In this document: positions 6,311-10,013 of the stretch, piece after piece
Layout: each line of letters opens with the position of its first letter
How positions within the stretch are numbered: position 1 is the stretch's first letter
Origin: LMUY01 sp964657445
GTDB lineage: Bacteria; Pseudomonadota; Alphaproteobacteria; Acetobacterales; Acetobacteraceae
Assembly: GCA_964657445.1 (NCBI GenBank)
Contig: CAZZVB010000165.1
Span: 1-10,013 of the forward strand
Reading direction: 5' to 3'
DNA length: 10,013 nt
Notes under the pieces: model-generated
Database searches by the model: none
What the model was told of the DNA's origin: nothing
What the model saw: the letters and a program-made list of their open reading frames with translations, nothing else
Position numbers and translations under genes: made by a program

Positions 6311-6727
6311 ATGAATTCCAGGTGCATCCTGTTCGCCGATGATGACGTGCTGACCCAGTGGATCATGACGGAAGTGCTCACCGAGGCCGGCTACGACGTC
6401 GTAAGCGCCTGCAGGGGTCGCGAAGCCATCGAACTGATCGATACGCATGCGGAGTTCGACCTGCTCATTGTTGACATGGATCTGCCGGATAGCCTGAGCG
6501 GTCATGATCTCGCGGAAATCTGGCGCAAGACGTTACCCGGCCGGCCGGTGATCTTCACCGGGCTGAAAAGCGGCGCTTCGATGCGGCTGCTCGACTATCA
6601 CGAGACGTTCCTGGAAAAGCCCTTCAGCGCCACCAGGCTGCTCAGCGCCATTGAGGCGGCGCTTGAAGATGCGAGCTTCCGCCCCTTCCTGCCCGGCCTG
6701 TCGCGCCGCAGCCACCACGTCCACTAG
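6311..6727 (+). CDS. Single-domain response regulator (receiver/CheY-like)
   Basis: Phospho-accepting receiver domain of 138 residues with no DNA-binding or enzymatic output domain; it would act by binding a partner or relaying phosphate. The acidic pocket D10-D12 (FADDD) is followed by phospho-acceptor D55 in LIVDMDLP, switch T83 in IFTG, and invariant K103 in LEKPF. The position equivalent to CheY Tyr106 is F100. The last 15 or so residues are a basic, His-rich tail beyond the receiver fold. No histidine kinase is adjacent. The gene has its own leader of about 330 bp and a good ribosome binding site. It converges on the Nudix gene, and the two overlap by 4 bp at their stops. The nearby motB-motA genes make a chemotaxis role tempting but unproven; it could equally belong to a stress or second-messenger pathway. 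Confidence 0.9.
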   Translation: MNSRCILFADDDVLTQWIMTEVLTEAGYDVVSACRGREAIELIDTHAEFDLLIVDMDLPDSLSGHDLAEIWRKTLPGRPVIFTGLKSGASMRLLDYHETFLEKPFSATRLLSAIEAALEDASFRPFLPGLSRRSHHVH

Positions 6728-7155
6728 CGCGCGAGCCAACCCCGCCCGCGCGCGAGGGGACCAAGTACAGCCTGCATCGACTTTCCGAGCTTACTGACGG
6801 CTTCGGCCCAAACCGGGCAAGCGAACCTGTCGAACTCGGGCAGCGCGTGCCCGCCGTGCTGGAACGTGGAGGAGCACGCAAGCCCTGCCGGATCAGGCAT
6901 GACGGATACGTCCAGGACGAAAAGAGCCAGATCCTTTTTCGGCAAGTAACGGTATTCGCCGGCGGGGATGAGGGCGTCAGGCGGCGGCCTCAGCCCCGTC
7001 TCCTCCCCCAGCTCTCGCAACGCTGCCTCGCCGGGCGGCTCACCCGCCTCGGCCTGGCCCTTCGGGATGTCCCACCGCGGCGATCGCGTCGCGTGGCCGA
7101 TCAGCAAGTGCCGGCCATCGGTCACCAAAACGCCGCACGTCAGGACACGGATCAC
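6724..7155 (-). CDS. Nudix hydrolase
   Basis: Predicted to hydrolyse a nucleoside diphosphate linked to another moiety, using Mg or Mn held by the Nudix box. The full GX5EX7REUXEEXGU pattern is present: from the GTG start, G33, E39, R47, E48, E51, E52, G54. The preceding WDIPKG and following YRYLPKKDLALFVLDV fit the fold of small Nudix proteins, but the substrate (NTP clean-up, dinucleoside polyphosphate or other) cannot be assigned. Start: GTG 7155 overlaps the thioesterase TGA by 4 nt (GTGA), with GGAAGG about 12 nt upstream, the usual sign of translational coupling, and gives 143 residues. An in-frame ATG at 7197 would add 14 residues with no family-like sequence and a 46-nt overlap. Likely last gene of the stator transcript. 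Its TAG shares the palindrome CTAG with the response-regulator stop. Confidence 0.9.
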   Translation of the reverse strand: MIRVLTCGVLVTDGRHLLIGHATRSPRWDIPKGQAEAGEPPGEAALRELGEETGLRPPPDALIPAGEYRYLPKKDLALFVLDVSVMPDPAGLACSSTFQHGGHALPEFDRFACPVWAEAVSKLGKSMQAVLGPLARGRGWLAR

Positions 7156-7565
7156 CCCTTGGGCGTGCCTTCCAGCGTCTCGCTGCCACGCCGCCATTTA
7201 TGGCTGCTGGCGCCATAGGCGAGCACGCGGCCGTTCGCGTCCACCACCTGGGAGCGGGTGAAATACAGCGACTTTCCATGGCTGACGAGTTCGCCGGTGC
7301 CGAACACCCGCCCGCTGCTTGCCTGGCCGACGAAGCGGCAGTCCAGGTCCACCGTCACCGACGACCTGCGGTTGCCCTTGACGCTACACCAGACGCCGCA
7401 AAGCGCGCCCACTTCGTCGAGCATCGTCAGCAGCACGCCGCCATGCAGGATGTGCGACCGATTGAGATGCTTCGGCAGCAGGTCGAGGCCAACCCGGGCA
7501 AACCCCTCGCGCCATTCGAGAAGCTCGATGCCGAGTTGCGCATGGAAATCGTCACGTTGCGTCAT
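7152..7565 (-). CDS. PaaI-like hotdog-fold thioesterase
   Basis: Small cytoplasmic acyl-CoA thioesterase of 137 residues, the usual size for the PaaI/YbgC-like hotdog superfamily; such proteins work as dimers or tetramers. The diagnostic stretch is N35-R36-S37, then ILHGGVLLTMLDEVG (39-53), with HGG at 41-43 on the hotdog helix and acidic D50 at the usual catalytic position. VTVDLDCRFVG (70-80) and the GTGELVSHGKSLYF region (89-102) form the expected later strands. The acyl substrate is unknown: PaaI itself acts on ring-hydroxylated phenylacetyl-CoA, but no phenylacetate genes are present here. It begins 39 bp after motA and overlaps the Nudix gene by 4 nt, so both may be expressed with the stator genes. 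No strong ribosome binding site is seen. Confidence 0.9.
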   Translation of the reverse strand: MTQRDDFHAQLGIELLEWREGFARVGLDLLPKHLNRSHILHGGVLLTMLDEVGALCGVWCSVKGNRRSSVTVDLDCRFVGQASSGRVFGTGELVSHGKSLYFTRSQVVDANGRVLAYGASSHKWRRGSETLEGTPKG

Positions 7566-7604
7566 GGCCGAGGCGTGACCGACCCGGCGATGAAAATCAA
7601 CCCG

Positions 7605-8468
7605 TCAGAGTTGCACGGCTTGGACAGCCGTTTCGAGTTCGGCGAAAGACGGCATATGCGCGTTCGGCGCCATCTTGCGGCCGGTCTCCACGGCGATCTG
7701 CGGCGCGTTGCCGTGCAGATGCGCCACCAGAACGGCACGGATGACCTCGAAATACTTCGCCTCGTCTTCCACCACGCCCTTGATCCGGGCTGCAAACGGC
7801 CCCGCCATGCCGTAGGCGAGCAGAACGCCGAGAAAGGTGCCGACCAACGCGCCGCCGATCATCGCGCCCAGCACGGCGGGCGGCTCGTTGATGTGCGACA
7901 TCGTCTTGATGACGCCCAGCACGGCCGCCACGATGCCCAGGGCGGGCAGCGCGTCCGCCAGAGCCTGGATGGCGTGGCTCGGATGCAGTTCTTCATGCAG
8001 CGTCTTCTTGAGTTCCCGCGCCATCACGTCTTCGATCTGATGCGGATCGTCCGCATTCATGCCGATCATCCGCAGGTAGTCGCAGATGATCGCGCAGGCA
8101 TGATGATTGGCCAGGATCTTGGGGAATTTTTGGAAGGCGTTGCTCTCGGCCGGCTTCTCGATATGCGCCTCGAGCGCCATCGCACCCTTCGACGAGGCAA
8201 GCCGCGTGAAGTAATACAACAGGCTCAGGAGTTCCACGTAATCAGCCTTGTGGAACTTGGCCCCTTTCATGATTTTCTTGAACGCGCCCAGCGTGTGCTT
8301 CACGTCGTGCATGCTGTTGGACATGATGAATGTCCCGATGGCCGCGCCGCCGATCGTCAGCAATTCGAACGGCATGGCTTCCACGAGCGGCTCGATGCTG
8401 CCGCCCGACATGATGTAGCTGCCGAACACGCAGGCCAGCAGAAAGCCGAGACCGCCGAGCGTCAGCAT
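7605..8468 (-). CDS. motA: Flagellar motor stator protein MotA
   Basis: Inner-membrane stator subunit; with MotB it forms the proton channel that drives the flagellar rotor through a cytoplasmic loop contacting FliG. The 287 residues match the family length. Hydrophobic segments are at about 1-20, 34-50, 173-190 and 198-222. The channel prolines are conserved as P175 in DALPALGIVAAVLGV and P224 in AYGMAGPF, corresponding to E. coli P173 and P222. In the loop, E100 in ALEAHIEKP matches E. coli E98. By ungapped eye alignment the R90 position is not Arg, although R89 and K94 are nearby, as in some alphaproteobacterial forms. Start: ATG 8468; an in-frame TGA at 8492-8490 rules out upstream extension. 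It lies downstream of motB, the reverse of the usual motA-motB order, separated by 147 bp. Confidence 0.95.
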   Translation of the reverse strand: MLTLGGLGFLLACVFGSYIMSGGSIEPLVEAMPFELLTIGGAAIGTFIMSNSMHDVKHTLGAFKKIMKGAKFHKADYVELLSLLYYFTRLASSKGAMALEAHIEKPAESNAFQKFPKILANHHACAIICDYLRMIGMNADDPHQIEDVMARELKKTLHEELHPSHAIQALADALPALGIVAAVLGVIKTMSHINEPPAVLGAMIGGALVGTFLGVLLAYGMAGPFAARIKGVVEDEAKYFEVIRAVLVAHLHGNAPQIAVETGRKMAPNAHMPSFAELETAVQAVQL

Positions 8469-8615
8469 GGCGTCTGCCGCCGCATTGCGTCATCGCAGGC
8501 CGTAAACGGGGCGATCCAAGGCGACCCGGCAGGTGCTCGCGGCATGCCCATGGATTGCAGCGCCGAGGCCCGCACCGGCGAGGCGATGCGCAACCCGCCC
8601 GGATGCGGCCGTGCT
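8469..8615 (-). other. 147-bp spacer between motB and motA
   Basis: No gene is supported. Stator genes usually abut or overlap, so this GC-rich gap is long for the pair. It contains the palindrome GGCATGCC and an adjacent CCATGG, but no clear promoter or terminator. The MotA frame is closed by a TGA eight codons before its ATG, so the gap is not a missed MotA N-terminus. Confidence 0.5.
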
Positions 8616-9680
8616 CTAGCCACCCTCCCCCCGAGGTTCGCTCGCGGGCGGCGGAGGCGCGCTGACTGGCGATTGATCCCGCAGCACCACGATCGCGATG
8701 CGGCGATTGACGGCAGCCATCGGGTCGGCCGGCAGCAGAGGATCGCGATCCGCACGGCCCGATACGGTTTGGACCCTGACCTCCGGCAACCCGGCCTCGG
8801 CAAGCAAACGCCGGGTCGCATTGGCGCGCTCTGCCGACAGCTCCCAATTCGTGCGGTCCCCGCCGCGGTAGGGCGCGCCGTCCGTGTGGCCGGTGATGGA
8901 TAGCCGCTCCGGCAGCTTCATCAAAACGGGTGCGACCTTCAGCAGCAGCGCCCGCGCACGGTCGTTCAGCACGGCCGAGCCGCTGGCGAACATGGCCTGC
9001 TTGTCCTCGTCCAGGATTTGGATGCGCAGCCCCTCCGGCGTGATATCGACGGAAAGCTGGCGCGCCAGATCGGCAAGCGCCGGGTCCTTGCCGACGGAGT
9101 CCCGGATTTGCTTGGCGGCCAAGTCGAAGGCGGCCCGTTCCTTGCGCGCAAGGTCCGCCCGCACCTGCGCCACCGTGCGTTCACTGGCCGCCTCGGCCTG
9201 GTCGCCGGGCTTGGGCGCCTTCACCGCGGCCGGCCCGCCCTGGAACGCAAGCTGTTTCGCTCGCGTGTCAACCTCATTCTGCTCCCGCCCGAAGGACGCC
9301 GCAGTGGCAGGCTTGTCGCTGTCGTCTTCCTCCACGTCGAAGGTGGGTTTGGCGTCGGCGTTCATCACCTGGACTGCGCCACGGTCGGACGCCAATGCCC
9401 CGTCATCGTTCATCGTATGGCCGCCGAACGGCGCGCCGAACCCGGACGTGCTGCGGGAGATGAGGTTGGAAGGGCTGAAATAATCCGCCAGCCCGCGCCG
9501 CTGTTCCGACGTCGTCGCGTTCAGCAGCCACATCAGCAGGAAGAAGGCCATCATCGCGGTCACGAAATCCGCGTACGCCACCTTCCAGGCGCCGCCATGG
9601 TGGCCGCCCTCGACCACCTCCTCCCGCCGGATGATGATCGAGCGCTTACCCTCGCCCTTGTTGTCGCGCTTGCCCGCCAT
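8616..9680 (-). CDS. motB: Flagellar motor stator protein MotB
   Basis: Stator subunit that anchors the motor to peptidoglycan and carries the proton-binding aspartate. At 354 residues it is longer than E. coli MotB (about 308). Order: a basic cytoplasmic N-terminus (1-30), then AWKVAYADFVTAMMAFF with D38 as the equivalent of E. coli D32, one transmembrane helix to about 54, a plug-like segment, a long periplasmic linker with an acidic patch (DVEEDDSDK, 115-123) and a charged predicted helix (about 160-195), and the OmpA-like peptidoglycan-binding domain (about 225-335) with ITGHTDG (262-268), NWELSAERA (278-286) and NRRIAIV (325-331). The tail is Pro-rich. A GGGAC element lies a few bases before ATG 9680. 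It appears to lead the motB-motA-thioesterase-Nudix series and starts 73 bp after the phosphotransferase gene, with which it may or may not share a transcript. Confidence 0.96.
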   Translation of the reverse strand: MAGKRDNKGEGKRSIIIRREEVVEGGHHGGAWKVAYADFVTAMMAFFLLMWLLNATTSEQRRGLADYFSPSNLISRSTSGFGAPFGGHTMNDDGALASDRGAVQVMNADAKPTFDVEEDDSDKPATAASFGREQNEVDTRAKQLAFQGGPAAVKAPKPGDQAEAASERTVAQVRADLARKERAAFDLAAKQIRDSVGKDPALADLARQLSVDITPEGLRIQILDEDKQAMFASGSAVLNDRARALLLKVAPVLMKLPERLSITGHTDGAPYRGGDRTNWELSAERANATRRLLAEAGLPEVRVQTVSGRADRDPLLPADPMAAVNRRIAIVVLRDQSPVSAPPPPASEPRGEGG

Positions 9681-9724
9681 GACCCGTCCCGCAATGCCGC
9701 GGCACTTTGGCGGGGACTGCTTAA

Positions 9725-9740
9725 CGCGGGCTGAACCGCG
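9725..9740. repeat. Short hairpin between the phosphotransferase gene and motB
   Basis: CGCGG (9725-9729) and CCGCG (9736-9740) pair around a 6-nt loop, 14 bp after the phosphotransferase stop on the minus strand. Only TT of the following TTAAG would contribute a U-tract, so it is at best a weak terminator separating the two genes. Confidence 0.25.
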
Positions 9741-9753
9741 CCGGCTGGCTACG

Positions 9754-10013
9754 CTAGGCGCGTTCCGCCAGCGCCCAGGCGGCTTCCGCCAAGGCCCGGA
9801 ACTTGTTGCCGATGGTCATGGCCCGCGCGTCGGCGGCATTGCCGTCCAGGGCGCGGCGATACACGCCCGCTGCGATCGCCGCCCAGCGGAACAACGAGAA
9901 GACGATGAAGAAGTCCAGCTCCGGGACGCCGGCGCGGCCGGTACGGCGGCAATAGGCTGCGACGTAGTCCGCCTCGGACGGAATGCCCGGGGCGTCAGCA
10001 CCAACCAGCCCCT
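9754..10013 (-). CDS. Phosphotransferase family protein (APH/ACAD10-like), C-terminal part
   Basis: Only the last 85 residues and the TAG stop (9756-9754) lie in the window; the start and the kinase-like active site are beyond the right edge. The frame stays open from the edge to the stop and reads IPSEADYVAAYCRRTGR, then VPELDFFIVFSLFRWAAI, then AAGVYRRALDGNAAD. This is the characteristic C-terminal helical end of the aminoglycoside-phosphotransferase-like family related to the ACAD10 N-terminal domain, often encoded near acyl-CoA dehydrogenase genes. These proteins are thought to phosphorylate small molecules such as hydroxyacyl-CoA derivatives rather than antibiotics; the substrate here is unknown. 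Its relation to the downstream motB gene (73 bp away, same strand) is unclear. Family assignment rests on remembered motif patterns of the tail alone. Confidence 0.75.
   Translation of the reverse strand, partial: GLVGADAPGIPSEADYVAAYCRRTGRAGVPELDFFIVFSLFRWAAIAAGVYRRALDGNAADARAMTIGNKFRALAEAAWALAERA

Noticed and set aside
7200..8903. 567-codon open frame on the plus strand
   Set aside because: It runs antisense across the thioesterase, motA and the end of motB, all of which have diagnostic motifs; its own translation is rich in Arg, His and Gln and resembles no known family.
9749..10004. Two short minus-strand frames at the right edge
   Set aside because: The third minus-strand frame, open to the edge, gives the recognisable phosphotransferase C-terminus; the other two are out-of-frame Arg/Ser/Pro-rich shadows.
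1..10013. CRISPR array, tRNA/rRNA genes, insertion sequences, toxin-antitoxin or phage-defence genes
   Set aside because: No regularly spaced direct repeats, RNA-gene signatures, terminal inverted repeats with a transposase, or defence-gene motifs were seen; LigD alone is not evidence of a defence island.

Overview
The window is GC-rich, densely coding bacterial DNA. Its gene content suggests a motile, free-living alphaproteobacterium, perhaps of the Acetobacteraceae/Rhodospirillales type. The clues are a PE-LIG-POL LigD, a MotB/MotA stator pair, a bacterial P450, a lipoprotein transglycosylase with a Pro/Ala-rich tail, and strong G/C preference at third codon positions. The taxon is inferred from overall style, not from a marker gene. 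No rRNA, tRNA, CRISPR array, insertion sequence or phage gene was seen.

Layout. (1) 1-997, minus: a GH23/SLT lytic transglycosylase lipoprotein that runs off the left edge. (2) 998-1341: a less GC-rich divergent intergenic region with inverted repeats. (3) 1342-5982, plus: an orphan Wzt/KpsT-type ABC ATPase, then a complete three-domain LigD (3'-phosphoesterase, ATP-dependent ligase, primase-polymerase), then a cytochrome P450 38 bp later. (4) 5983-6310: a second less GC-rich gap carrying hairpins ahead of the next gene. (5) 6311-6727, plus: a stand-alone receiver-domain response regulator. (6) 6724-9680, minus, transcribed right to left: motB, motA, a PaaI-like hotdog thioesterase and a Nudix hydrolase. 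(7) 9754-10013, minus: the C-terminal 85 residues of a phosphotransferase-family (APH/ACAD10-like) protein, cut by the right edge.

How the genes work together. MotA and MotB form the proton-driven stator of the flagellar motor. The thioesterase and Nudix genes follow closely, the last two overlapping by 4 nt, so the four may share a transcript. That transcript would run head-on into the response-regulator gene: the two converging genes share the palindrome CTAG, each using it for its own TAG stop, and no terminator is visible between them. LigD has intact active sites in all three domains and should repair double-strand breaks by end joining, but no Ku gene lies in the window. The ABC ATPase has no permease nearby and must pair with one encoded elsewhere.

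I did not find a convincing previously undescribed multi-gene system. The best second looks are the stator-thioesterase-Nudix cluster with its shared-stop convergence, the orphan polysaccharide-export ATPase, the ligD-P450 adjacency without Ku, and the structured leader ahead of the response regulator.
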